Source: Choristoneura fumiferana (Eukaryota > Arthropoda > Insecta > Lepidoptera > Tortricidae). From it: a DNA stretch of 64,000 bases. A model generated the notes under the pieces. That model was not told where the DNA came from and ran no database searches. It saw nothing but the letters and a program-made list of their open reading frames with translations. This document shows positions 32,340-44,700 of the stretch, piece by piece. Each line of letters begins with the position of its first letter. Position 1 is the first letter of the stretch. The position numbers were made by a program, and so were the translations under genes. The stretch covers positions 199,591 through 263,590 of the forward strand of contig NC_133499.1 of the NCBI RefSeq assembly GCF_025370935.1, in the 5' to 3' direction.

Positions 32340-33300
32340 GATAAAAAGTTAACAATCAAAAATGATACCGTAAAACAAAATAAAACACGCATATAAACTG
32401 TATATTATATGTCATATATTTATCACAATAATATAGTATGTACAGGTAACTCTACTATCATACAGGTGGTCTTGTCTTAAGCTACTCTACATAAATACAC
32501 GCGCACATACATACCAATAACTATACTACATCCATAACACAGCATCTCAAATTTTTGTATACATTTTTCTACTAATGAATAAAATTATAATTATCTATGT
32601 ATGTATGTTCCAAAAAAGGCGCCTTTCATTTCATAGAAATTGTTTTATTGCATTTCACGTTGTAATATTCTTTGCCCTAACGTAATATTAGATCGAATGA
32701 TAGTTTGGCGTAGTTTTTCTCCAATAGAAACTGAAAATATTTCGAGAATTCTTTTACATAACAAGGGTTACTTAGAATAGGTTAGGTTAGATTTGTTTGT
32801 ATCTACAAAAGTAGAAGATTTTAGTATAATTTAAATTATATGAAACAACCATTCGGCCAAACGATACACTAGGACAAAAAAATATTCGATCAATCGATTT
32901 TCAAAAAGCAAAACTGCTTTAGCATAGACAAAAATTTTAGTCATACAAATTTTATCGCAGTGTTTATGTAACATACAACATGACATACACGCACACATTT
33001 ACACATCAGCGGCGCGCGTCGCGGCGACCCTAACATATACAACTCTTAACTATGTCTATGTACATAAATGCATTTTCATTGAAAATTATATTTTTTACAT
33101 TCCACCCCTAGTGTCAACATTGCGTAAGCAGAATTTTAGTAGTTTTTGACTCCCTCCTTCCCTTTGTCAGCAAAAGTAAGCAAAGTTCTAACCTTCCCCA
33201 GCATGCTTACGTAAACAATGGTATATTTTTCTAAGCAGTTTGGGTTTGGTTGTTGTTATAGTCTTTAAGACTAGAAAAACAAGCAATGAGCAATGAGTCA
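32340..33300. other. Stretch without recognised repeats or coding sequence
   Basis: AT-rich, no open frame of note and none of the repeat families seen elsewhere. Many atacatac-type words. Read on the minus strand it resembles 3'UTR composition and could belong to SOS, but nothing proves it. Confidence 0.3.
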
Positions 33301-33327
33301 TAGAAAATCTTCCTTGCTAGTATCTTA

Positions 33328-33751
33328 ATGAGGGCTATCGTTTTTTGTCTCACTAGATGGCGCACTGTTGCGTGAGGTTTTTAAGTGTGGCTTTCAGAGT
33401 CTGTTATTACGGGCGTTAAAACAAAGTTTAGATAAAAATCATATTTAACACACCTTAAAACCGCACCATAAAAATATCGAGCAACCACAGTGTTGCTTAG
33501 TCCCGTTTTGTTCGGAAAAAAAGGGAGGACAAAAGTTTCCGAAAGACAAAACTGTCTCAAAACACAGACATTCATTGCCCCGGAACGCATATTTGCCATA
33601 ATTAATTTCAGATATTGCAAAATATTCACAAATTTATTCTAATTATAAATAAACCCGCGTAGCTCACCCAAAAACTATGAGATTTGACATTTCGGAGACC
33701 TCACGCTACACTAGCGCCTCTAGCGGCGAATTCATTCGCGATAGCCCTCAT
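33328..33751. mobile_element. MITE-G copy 2
   Basis: Complete, with atgagggctatcg and gcgatagccctcat ends; close to copy 1 in sequence. Confidence 0.8.
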
Positions 33752-34819
33752 TGGGGCTTTTGACATTAGTTGCTACAATATGACGCTCGTTTTATCCTTT
33801 ACCAGTTGACACTAGGGACGTTGGGAAGCGTTGCTCCAACCAACCTCATCAAAACGCCGTCCACGTTTTACAATAAGCAAAATTTTATTTATTCTTGACC
33901 CCTTTGTCTATGATGTCTAGTAAATAAAGTTAGCACTCTCTTTTTTCATTTAAAAATTTAATTCAAAAACGTACTGCTACAGTAGCGACATCTAGCGGTG
34001 GTTTGCAGCAAACGTTTTTCCTATAGCAGAGGATTTCTATGGCAGGCTAGTTGGCTTCTACTATCGTGTAATCCGTTTGACGTTTGTGAAATTTGCGTCA
34101 CGTTTGTAATTGGTTGAATAACGAAATGAGCCAATCGCAAGCAAGTCTGTGACGTCAAACGGACCCCGCAACACTAACGCCATCTAGCTACATTCCTGCT
34201 GTCAGAACTTCCTCGTTGAGGGCAATGAGAATGGGCAGCTTACGTTGAAATTCATTGGCACGTCTCAAGACCTCAATTATTACATCCGGGACTGAGACAA
34301 AAGATGCTCGCGGGGTAGATTTAGTCTCATTATTAGTAAGCCCGTGCGCGGCCGGGGCGGGCGGCTAGTTTATAAAATCAGTATTCATTACAGATTTAAC
34401 AAAACTCAACGTTATACATCCGATAACACAAGACATACGTTTCAAAAAAATACAAATCATGGAATGTCGATTATAATTCATTTCATACTTTTATTTATAT
34501 TTACAAATGTACGTGACTGTGTATAGTAGCATAATTTTATAAATTTATATTGTAATATTAGCCATAATTTTTTTACCGCTGAAACTGTAAATTTATCCAA
34601 ATTTCTTTAAACGATCTATGGGTTAGTTTTCATAACAACTCTGAAGAATTAATGGAGTTAGAAAAAAAAATAGCTATAACAAAATATACATTATGACAAA
34701 CATTACGTTATTAATGCTAATTTGTTTCTTTTGAAAATAATTTCCAGCACTTAGACTACTATTCTTCTAAGTGGCGTTAAAAATTCTGTACAACAATAGG
34801 CCAACGGCAATCAACACCA

Positions 34820-35235
34820 ATGAGGGCTACCGTTTTTCGCGCTCACCAGTTGGCGCCACTGTAGACAAAGGTCCTGCCTGAAGTAGGTATAGCGGTTAGT
34901 TATTACGGGCTTGAAAACAAAATTTACATTTAAATCATATTTAATACCTTACAAATCGAGCATGCCACAGCCACAGTGTAGCGTAGACCCGAACTGTTCG
35001 GAAAAAAGGGAGTACAAAGGTTTCCGAAAGATAAAACTGTCTCAAAACACAGACATTCATTGCCCCGTAACGCATATTTGCCATAATTAATTTCAGGTAA
35101 TGCAAAATATTCACAAAATTATTCTAATTATAAATAAACCCGCGCAGCTCACCCAAAAGCAATGAGATTTGACATTTCGGAGACCTCTCGCTACACTAGC
35201 GCCTCTTGCGGCGAATTCATACGGTATAGCCCTCA
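34820..35235. mobile_element. MITE-G copy 3, diverged
   Basis: Left end atgagggctaccg, right end ggtatagccctca. More substitutions than the other copies (tggcgccactgtagac in place of the usual word), so probably the oldest insertion. Confidence 0.75.
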
Positions 35236-36920
35236 GGTTTAGTCCCAAATTGAGCAAAGCTTGTACTGTATTGGTACTAGGCCAACATCGGATATAAATG
35301 GGTTTTGCTGTGGGGTTCTCTTGATTATAGGCTATACCTAGTGCCATCCACGAAGACGCGTGATTTTGTCAAAATTAGCCATTAATAACATTGCAATAAG
35401 AACCACGGCACGCGTCATAGTGAATGACTCTACCTATACCCGGGATCGATTCCCAGTCATGGTGTATAACGTATGAACAATCGAATGTTTGCTCTATTCT
35501 ACCTTGGGTGTCAAAATAATTGACGTCATAAAATAATACGACTCTAAGAAAAAAAACCAGTCTATTTTGGCTTTGAAAATCAGTTCAATTTAAATTTAGA
35601 AACAGGGTTGCGAATCATCGAAATAATTATGTTAATTGATAATTATCGGACAATTATCCAGTTATTAATTATACAAAAAAATAACATATGCATAACAAAA
35701 GTAACAATCCTTACATTTCTCGTAACGCCAAAAAACTGACTTATTTAATTTCTATTTAAATTTAATAATTTTTATGCAAGATAGCATCACTTAAAGAATT
35801 GGTTAGCAACTTAGCACTTTATATTTATTCTGTGTCAAATACAATCTTTGCTTAGTTTGAGACTAGGTCATTGTCGATAAAAATAGACCAAGATTGAGGC
35901 CAAACGTAAGCCTATTTTTTTATCCACTGTTTATTTATCCACTATTAGAGGAACACTTCAAAAGTTAGTATCCTAGGCCTTCCTACCGGGTTTCTTAATA
36001 ACAGAGCTCTGAAATGGTGAACTATTTGATTTATTTGGAAAAAATATTCATATCAAAATATTTTGAGAGAACATAATATGGACATACCCAGTGGCAGATT
36101 AGCCTCGTAGCAAGAGTAGCGAATGCTAAGGACCCCGCGCGTCTAGGGGCTGCTTATGCTGCTAATGCTACTGAGGGTAAAAAATATCAATTCGGAAAGG
36201 TAGCGTGAAAATAATTTCAAATCAATGTATACTTACAATACTGCCGCCAAAGAAAGAGATGGTATCAAAATGATGGACTTTAATGTGTTTTATCTAATAC
36301 TTGTCATTTATTATTTATTAATTGTACCATGTATAATTTCAGTGGTGCGAAATTACAATTACATGGTAATTAATGGTACGAAATTATTTTATTTAGATTG
36401 CTCTTCTACTTTTTTTTAACAGATGTGGACAAACTTTAATGTGCAATTTTGCTCGACTCACGTCTAAAAGTGGATATTAAAAGAAAGAAGAGATGCATTG
36501 AAAATAGAAAATATAGAAAAACTGACAGTAACTTATTACAATTATAAAGATACATTGGTAAGTTTATTCAGTACTCGTTTTGCGAAGTATTGTCATTTTA
36601 GTTTATTTCACAACGAGTAAGTTTTTGTTTTTATATTTATTTTGAGGGTGCATCCATATTAATATCTATATATGACAGTATGATGACATAAGAATAGCTC
36701 ACCCTTTTGGAGCACTACTTATTATTTACTGCACCGGGTTTTTTTTTATAAATTTTGGTGTTCAACTGCAATCATCTTTTTGCAAAATTAGTTTTTTTAT
36801 ATTGTTTAGCTGAAATCATGCTGTCGAATGAGGGCATTTTGACAGGAGCAATATCGCTAGATGGCGTTAGTATCGAGTCCGTTTTACGTTACTGTCTTTC
36901 TACGATTGGCTCATGGTCTA

Positions 36921-37351
36921 ACATCCGAACTTAAAAAGATCTGCACTGATCTGGTAAATTGATAATAGAATGAAATGTATTTTATAATAAATTTAGTATA
37001 TTAGAAAATATATTAAAAATGATTTTTATAGAAAAAATGGCATCATTGAGATAATAAGAAAATATTATATTGACTTAAATTATAAAACCTATAGAATATG
37101 GACGAACTACTGGGTTGCCAGGTATAAACTTAAACTGTTATGTCAATGCCAGTTACTTTCACTTGATTAGATAATAGAACAAAATTGTATATCAACGTAA
37201 GCACTGTTTTATTAAAAATCATTAAAAATTATTAAAAAAAATTAGCCTGTCCAGGATTCTTTTAGCAAACCCATTTCTAATATACTATCTAATTATTAAA
37301 TACATTTCATTCTATTATCAGACCGGTGCAGATCTTTTCAAGTTCGGATCT
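36921..37351. mobile_element. TIR element, about 430 bp
   Basis: Left acatccgaacttaaaaag...gataatagaatgaaatgt; right acatttcattctattatc...ttcaagttcggatct. Arms reach about 90 nt. Flanked by TCTA on both sides. Confidence 0.68.
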
Positions 37352-38039
37352 TCTAATATAATTTGGTTTAACTAATTACAAACGCGACACCAATGTCAAA
37401 GTTTTCAAACGAACCTCGCGACAGCGCCAACTAGCGTGTCACAAAAATACCTCGATCGACAACATTTGCAATAAGTACAGTCAAAAAAAAGTAGTCGACA
37501 AAAAAAAAAAATTAAGTCAGTTTTATAAACAATCAAAACGACTGTACTACTGTATGTACCATTTTAATTCCTTTAAACAAGATAAAATCACGCATGACAG
37601 CGTCCAGTGACAGGTTTATATGCAAAGCTGTTAAGCCACCATGCGTTTCTTTATCTTTTCTTTTATTTATATCCATTTATGTTATTATATTTACACTACA
37701 TCTTATAGTGGTGTCGCGTAGGATACCTATATCACCGTAGCTATGGGGTTGCCTCATCGACCCCACACACACTTGACCCCACTAATATGCCACTTATTCA
37801 CAAAACGTTCTCTCACATCCCATTTCGCCCAAAAACCCTAGGAAATGTGTTTAAAGTTTTTTCACACTGTTTTGCCGCATTGCCCCCTCAGACACTTAAG
37901 TTCTCGCTTGACCCCAACATTAATCTTAACTGCGCTACAGAATTCCCTTTTCGCTATAACCCTGATGCTTCATTGTCTAATGTGGTAGTTGCAATACCTA
38001 TATCCATATCTATACGTCGTTTGTTTTAGTATTTCAGGG

Positions 38040-38207
38040 TAAACAATCTTGAAGTATTTTTATTGAAAAAAAAAAAAAAACTTATGAAACCAAAAGAATG
38101 CAAATGACCATATATTATATGTCATATTTGCTGTGACTTGTCAAGTGTTTTTCAATAAAAAAACACGTCAAGATCGCTTAACTACTTTCTAATGCTAAAA
38201 AACGAAG
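38040..38207. mobile_element. TIR element K, copy 2
   Basis: gtaaacaatcttgaagta ... cacgtcaagatcgctta with tattgaaaaa inside, then actttctaatgctaaaaaac shared with copy 1. Confidence 0.55.
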
Positions 38208-38663
38208 CCTTATTAAGACAGTGACAGTGAATGCGACTGCGATGGCAACGTTAGATACGGCATCTAATGTTGTTGTTTTCTTTCGCCTTAAGAACTCTTT
38301 CGAAGTTCATCGACCTCGCAACTTCCACCAAACTTCTTTAAAATGCAGCCCCCGACCTTTTCAAATTTGTCCCTCAAATGACCCCACCGGCATTTGTCAG
38401 GTTGTCCCTTCGTGTTCTTTCGCCTCAAGAACTCTTTCGAAGTCCAACTCCTCCCGCTTCCACCAAATTTATTTAAAACACACACAGCGACCTTTTCGTA
38501 CTTGTCCCCCAAATGATCCCGCCATAATTTGTTTCATCACAAATTGAGTACACAGCACGCGGCCGCAGTGGCGCCGCTCGGGCCGTCACAGCGTGTCGCA
38601 GGTGTAGTGGACCTCGAGCGAGCCGTCGGCGAGGGGCGTCGCGCGCAGCGTGCAGCGCCAGGG

Positions 38664-38724
38664 CTAGGGCCGCGCGGGCGCCAGCGGGGGCTTCGGGGGC
38701 AGGCGGGGGGCGCCGCTCGTCGAC
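38664..38724 (-). CDS. Sos: SOS terminal exon
   Basis: Acceptor tgtaccccag; in phase 2 it reads STSGAPRLPPKPPLAPARP and stops at TAG (38666-38664). With exon 18 the join gives HQSTSGAPRLPPKP, close to the RQSTS...PKLPPK end of vertebrate SOS1. In the literal phase from exon 18 the frame would instead run to about 38537 as an Arg/Pro-rich tail. Confidence 0.8.
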
Positions 38725-41700
38725 CTGGGGTACAGGACGGCCGGTCAACAGCGCGAAATGCTTTGGGATCAACGTGGTGTATTACAAGAGAGAGAAATAC
38801 AAATGTGTGAATAAAACGTGTGACCGGTCTGCGTGGTGTGAACTCAGGTGTGTGTGCGAGTGATTCATGCATCGCGAGTGGGTGGCTTGTGTGCATGTAT
38901 AAGTGTGGTTTGTGTGCGTGTATATGGGTACTTTGTGTGCATGTATAAGTGTGGTTTGTGTGCGTGTATATGGCTTGTGGTGGAGTAAAAGAACCTTTGC
39001 CGGATCAACTTGAACTCACTCGAACTGCTTTGCCTTTAAACACATTCATCATTATCCCAGCCCATAGACGTCCCACATCACATTACATATTAAATGCGCT
39101 AGCTTATACATTATATACAAGGATAAATCTAAGATAATCTATTGTGGGGTTTATTTGAAACGATTGAGCGTGAGGTCGGTACCGCAGCATTCCAAATGTA
39201 TCGACACGATCCAGATAAACCATGTGCCAACATGTGTATGTGTGGTCTGTGGTGTGTACTCACTAGTACGTGTGTTAATGGTTCGTGCGTCGCTAATGGG
39301 TGGTCTGTGTGCGTGTAAATGTGTGGGTACTGACTGGTGCGTGTGGTGCCTCCGCTGCAGGATGGCGGAGTGCTGCGGGGGCCGCAGCGCGGGGCGGGCG
39401 CGGGGCGCGGCGGCAGCGGCGGCGGCGCGGGCGCGGCCGGGGACCGCGGCGCGCGCACCGGGGGGGACGCCGTCTGCGCACACCGACACTGTGTCAGCAA
39501 GAGGCAATAACAAGGCACGACGCGCCGTTCTATACTCTACATCAGTCTTTCCTGACGTAGGCGATAAAGCCCCTTTGTGGGCGCTAGAGGCCTAGAGGGG
39601 GGCGGTAAGGGGCCCAGAACATTTTTCAACTTTGTGCCTTCATTAGGCGAGACTAATATGTTATTGAGATTTATAAGGTGAAAAAAATGGGGGGGGGGGG
39701 CACTACAAAATAACTGATTTTTAAAGTGGGCGTTAGACGAAATAAGTTTGGGAAACTCTGCTTTACATTTATTCACTCCTTATGCTCGCAAGAAACTTGA
39801 TACAGTCAAAACGATTTATAATTACATCGAAGGGACAGCATTATTTGGTCGTTAACCCTTTTCCAGGCGTAGCGCACACAGCGACCACATAAATGTACCA
39901 TCAGCCAAATATGTGGTCTACCACCCTAAAGTTGATAATCGTTTGCATGTCATAAAACAATACGGCCAATAGACGTGTCTGTCAACTTGAAAGTTCGACT
40001 TTAGCGACATATTCATTTTAAATAAATATCACGGGACAATTCACACCAATTGACCTAGTCCCAAAGTAAGCTTAGCAAAGCTTGTGTTATGGGTACTAAG
40101 CAACGGATAAATATAATTATATAGATAGATACATACTTAAATACATATTAAACACCCAAGACACGAGAACAAACATTCGTATTTTTCATACAAATATCTG
40201 CCCCGACACGGGAATCGAACCCGGGACCTCAAGCTTCGTAGTCAGCTCTAACCACTAGGCCATCTGGTCTGTCTGTCATTTGATAGGAACTTGTTTAAAA
40301 ATTGATAGACCACTTTTTATTTGGCTGATAGTATGTACACAAATATTCGACCTTGCAAAATCAATTCCAGTCAATAAAAATATTCGTTTTTAATTTAATT
40401 CCTCACAGCATAGGTAAACAATATAAAACTATAATACGGTATTTGACTATTTTGTATACGTTTTATAAATCAAAACTACACAATGCCTGTTATCGAATAG
40501 AAAAATATTTTTTAAGCTACCTTTACAAATAACAAAGTTATAAAGGTTTGAAATTCAAGATTAGACAGAGAAAGACATACTGGCATGTGACGTCACACGC
40601 CAGTAGCGCCATACTTGCTGCATAGAGAAAAGCGTTTGAGAAAGAGACAGGTATATAGATTTTTCAAAAAATCACTATAAATCCATTTTTCAACCGATTT
40701 AAATTTTCTCTTCGCTAAACACTGTCTGTATATCTATATTTTCACAATAATATTAAGATATGGCAAAATCAGGAGTTGTCAAATACCGTATTAATTTTGT
40801 GGTAGCATATCGAAATCCGCGGGGTCTAGAAACGAGTTAAACGAGGTTGATCGTTATAACTAGTATTATTTTAAATAATTTATTGAATCAGGCGTTACTT
40901 TGCGGAGGTCCATATCAATGAACTAAAATAATTTCCTTGCTCACCCGCGACCTTACGATAGCTAAGCTTATGCAACATATGCGTGTTCATGTTTGTGTAT
41001 GTTTTAGAATGCATGGAGATTATTAGAGGTACAACAGTATGGGGTCTATTATTAATGAGCAGGTAAATTTAGTTTCATCTCCCTTGCTACGGCTTGGATC
41101 TAATTTCAGCAATGGTAGTTAATAAAACGTGCCTTGACAGTAAATAAATAAAAAGCAAGGTAGTTTTGTAGGACGGTTAAAATTTATTAATAATTTGTGG
41201 GTAGTTTTGTTTTGTTTGATAAAATATATGTGGGTATTTGGGGAGTTACAGTGACAAATTAAAACGGTGGTTGTGGTTTGTTAGTCTAACAACTGGTAGC
41301 ATGGCTGAAGATGTGCTCTGGTTGAGTTCGAAACGCGTCAGTGTGGTGTGATGGTGGTGATAGATGGGTTTGTTGATGTGCATGAACACGCATATTTTGC
41401 ATAAGCTTAGATATCGTAAGGTCGCGGGTGAGCAAGGAAATTCTTTTAGTTCAGTATTATTTTGGTATATCAGATAGTGTTGAGACTTTGTCTTGATCGT
41501 TACATCCAATATGACGTTAAAACTGGTGTCACTTTGAACGATTTTGACTGTTTTCGGACTGGATATAGATATAAAATGAATATTTATGCTCCGGTGCATA
41601 AGATCTAATCTCCGTCTGAGACCATCAGACGGCAATCAGACGCCAACAGCAACTAAAGAAGAAGTTAACAATTTATTTCTAAAAGTCAGTCTTCATTTAA

Positions 41701-44700
41701 TAATACATTTTTCTTTTAATCTAAATTTAATACAATAATTATTACACTTAAATAATGATTAAAACGGTAAAAGTACTTAAAATTTTAGACCCTTCTGAAG
41801 GTATAGGTTAAAATAAAATAAAAAAATACGATAACAAATTACCAGAAAAAAGGAGATATAATATGTCTAAAAATATAACTAAACTATACTTTTAGAGCAA
41901 GCTGAGCCAAAAATTTCATGGTCAGAATCTGACCCCACTACGAGTTGAGCTGGATTGCCTATATTATAGTGTTTTTTTTTATTTTATTTTTTATTCGACC
42001 GGATGGCAAACGAGCAAGTGGTTCTCCTGATGGTAAGAGATCACCACCGCCCATAAACATCTGCAACACCAGGTCCCTACTCAACCCATTTTACTGCATT
42101 AAATAAATAGAACTAGGCAATTGTGATAAATGTCTGTGTGTGTGTGTGTATGTTTGTGTGTTACCTGTGCGGGCGGCGTGTGCGGCCTCGGGCGGCGCGG
42201 GGGGAGGGGCGGCGGGGTGCCGCAGCACGCCGCTGCAACAAACACCCGCCGTCAACACTTAATTAACCTTTGGTAGGCCGTTGGTATTCAAAAAGAAAGC
42301 AGAAGAAATTTGGATTCTAATTAGGAAATTATATTTTATGAATTTATTGTTAAAAACAAACATAATTAAACTATAGATAGAAAATTTGGCCTGAATCGCC
42401 GTCAATGGGCAAGGCGCCCAGAAGGCTGGCCGTATTTCCTCGTTGTATAGCGATACTTATACGCTGTACGAAACGGCCAGCCCTCTGGTCGCCCGAGGCC
42501 TCTATTAGGCGCGTCGACAAATCTTTATACAGCCGACGCGCACTTGGCCCCCAAGGCCCCAAGGTTTCAACACCAAATGCCGCAAACATGTAGCTGGTTC
42601 CCAGGGCGGCATATTTAAATAAATTATTAAATACACATTACATTGGAGGGGACGGATCCGTCACACGGCAGACCGAAGGTATATTAGGCAAAGCTCTACG
42701 TAGGGGGCGACACTAGCGCAAACCTCTATGACAACGTCAGTTCTCTTCATATTTTGTCGCCATGAAAGATCATGGCCAAAGAGTATTAGCACCTATATTA
42801 TTAGTAACAAAATAACATGATATTTACATCAATAGTAACGACAGAGCTGTATTTCCAAAAATGTAATTGATATAATATGATACCATGGCATTTAAGATAC
42901 TCAAATGGTACATTGTGTCTTTAGGGCGGTAAATAAGGAATTACGAACGAATTCGAAGCCCGTCTATTAGAAGCCCGCAGTCGAAGATTGAGGGATTTAA
43001 TGAGTCGATGTTCGTAATTCTAGTACCGCCCGTGCGACATACAATGTTTTTCATAATGTAATGCTTTTTTTATACAATGATAATAATAATAAATTCATTT
43101 ATTTCGGGCAACTTGGCCCATACAATAAATACCTTACAGACTAACATACATATTTATAATCAATATTATTTAAAATTAATTTGGGAGGCTTGCGTTTGGC
43201 CACAATCACGCCTGATGGAGATGGAGCACGCTTGCCTAGTAAATGCTCATTCACCCTAAACTTGAAAGCGACCAAATTTGTCATAATTTTTTTTCCGCTG
43301 AAACCGTACACTTTTCATAAATTTTTAAACGTCTATAGGTTAGGTTACATTTGTTTTATAACTATAACAATTCTGAAAAGTAAACAGTTTCAGAGAAAAA
43401 AAAGAGCTATGTCAAACATTACATTGTGACTAACAACTTTCGACCAGTCGATATACCGGGTGTGGCCTAAAACATAGATCATACTCCTCCAACTGAACAA
43501 CATTAGTTCAGCGACTTTTAGAAATAATTAGAGTTTTAATTTTTATTACACTTTTAAGTTTATTCAAAGAATGCTTGATGTTTGTAGCGTGACAGGCGCC
43601 GTCAGTTGTGTTCTAGGATGGCGTACATTGGTAGCAGTATTTAATTTGTATGAAAAAAGGAAAAATCAAAGACTCCATTATTTTTAAAAGTCGCTGAACT
43701 AATGTTGTTCAGATTGACGAGGGCGATCTATGTTTTATCGAAAATACAAACTGAAATGCGCTGGGAATCGAACCCAGGTCCAGGGAAAAATTTGGAATTG
43801 AAATAAAAAATACAAAAAGATTCCAAAAAACCAATCTTGATCTATGTTTTGATTTTTTGCTCGTATTACAGGCCACACCCGGTAGACCCACCCATTGATC
43901 ATCAGTCAATTCGTGTGGAAGATTTTCCATTTGCACTGAATGTAGTGCCCGAAGGAGGGTTTATGACTTACAGTGCGGCGTGACGGGCTGCGGCTGCGCG
44001 GGGGGCGCGGGGGCCGCGGGGAAGCAGAAGGCCGAGCCCGCGGCCGGGGACGGCGGCGCCGGCGCGGGGGACCGCTTCGGAGACATCACTGACACTCTGA
44101 GAACAAACGACACAATGAGGGCTATCGTTTTTTGTCTCACTAGATGGCGCACTGTTGCGTGAGGTTTTTAATTGTGGCTTTCAGAGTCTGTTATTACGGG
44201 CGTTAAAACAAAGTTTAGATTAAAATCATATTTAAAACACCTTAAAACCGTACCATAAAAATATCCAGCGACCACAGTGTTGCTTAGTCCCGTTTTGTTC
44301 GGAAAAAAGGGAGGACAAAAGTTTCCGAAAGACAAAACTGTCTCAAAACACAGACATTCGTTGCCCCGGAACGCATATTTGCCATAATTAATTTCAGATA
44401 TTGCAAAATATTCACAAAATTATTCTAATTATAAATAAACCCGCATAGCTCACCCAAAAACTATGAGATTTGACATTTCGGAGACCTCACGCTACACTAG
44501 CGCCTCTAGTGGCGAATTCATTCGCGATAGCCCTCATTAAAACATAACCGCCAACCCTATCCTACTAATATTATAAATGTGAAAGTTTGTGAGTGAGTGA
44601 GTATGTTTGTAACTTCTTCACGCTGAAACGGCTGGACGGATTTGGATGAAATTTGGCAATTAGATAGCTGGACGTCTGGAATAAACATAGGCTACTTTTT

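Larger units (their letters stand above)
26866..38663. other. Intergenic region between convergent RRP1 and SOS
   Basis: About 12 kb with no gene recognised on either strand. It holds foldback 27050-27175, K elements at 28655 and 38040, SINE-A at 28301, REP-E at 28874 and 30471, foldback 31505-31685, REP-F at 31930, G elements at 33328 and 34820, and a TIR element at 36921. The stretch 32340-33300 shows none of the repeat families seen elsewhere here. Part of the region may be a long SOS 3'UTR. Confidence 0.6.

Noticed and set aside
39155..39595. Plus-strand Ala/Arg-rich frames
   Set aside because: Shadow of the proline-rich SOS exon 18 on the other strand.
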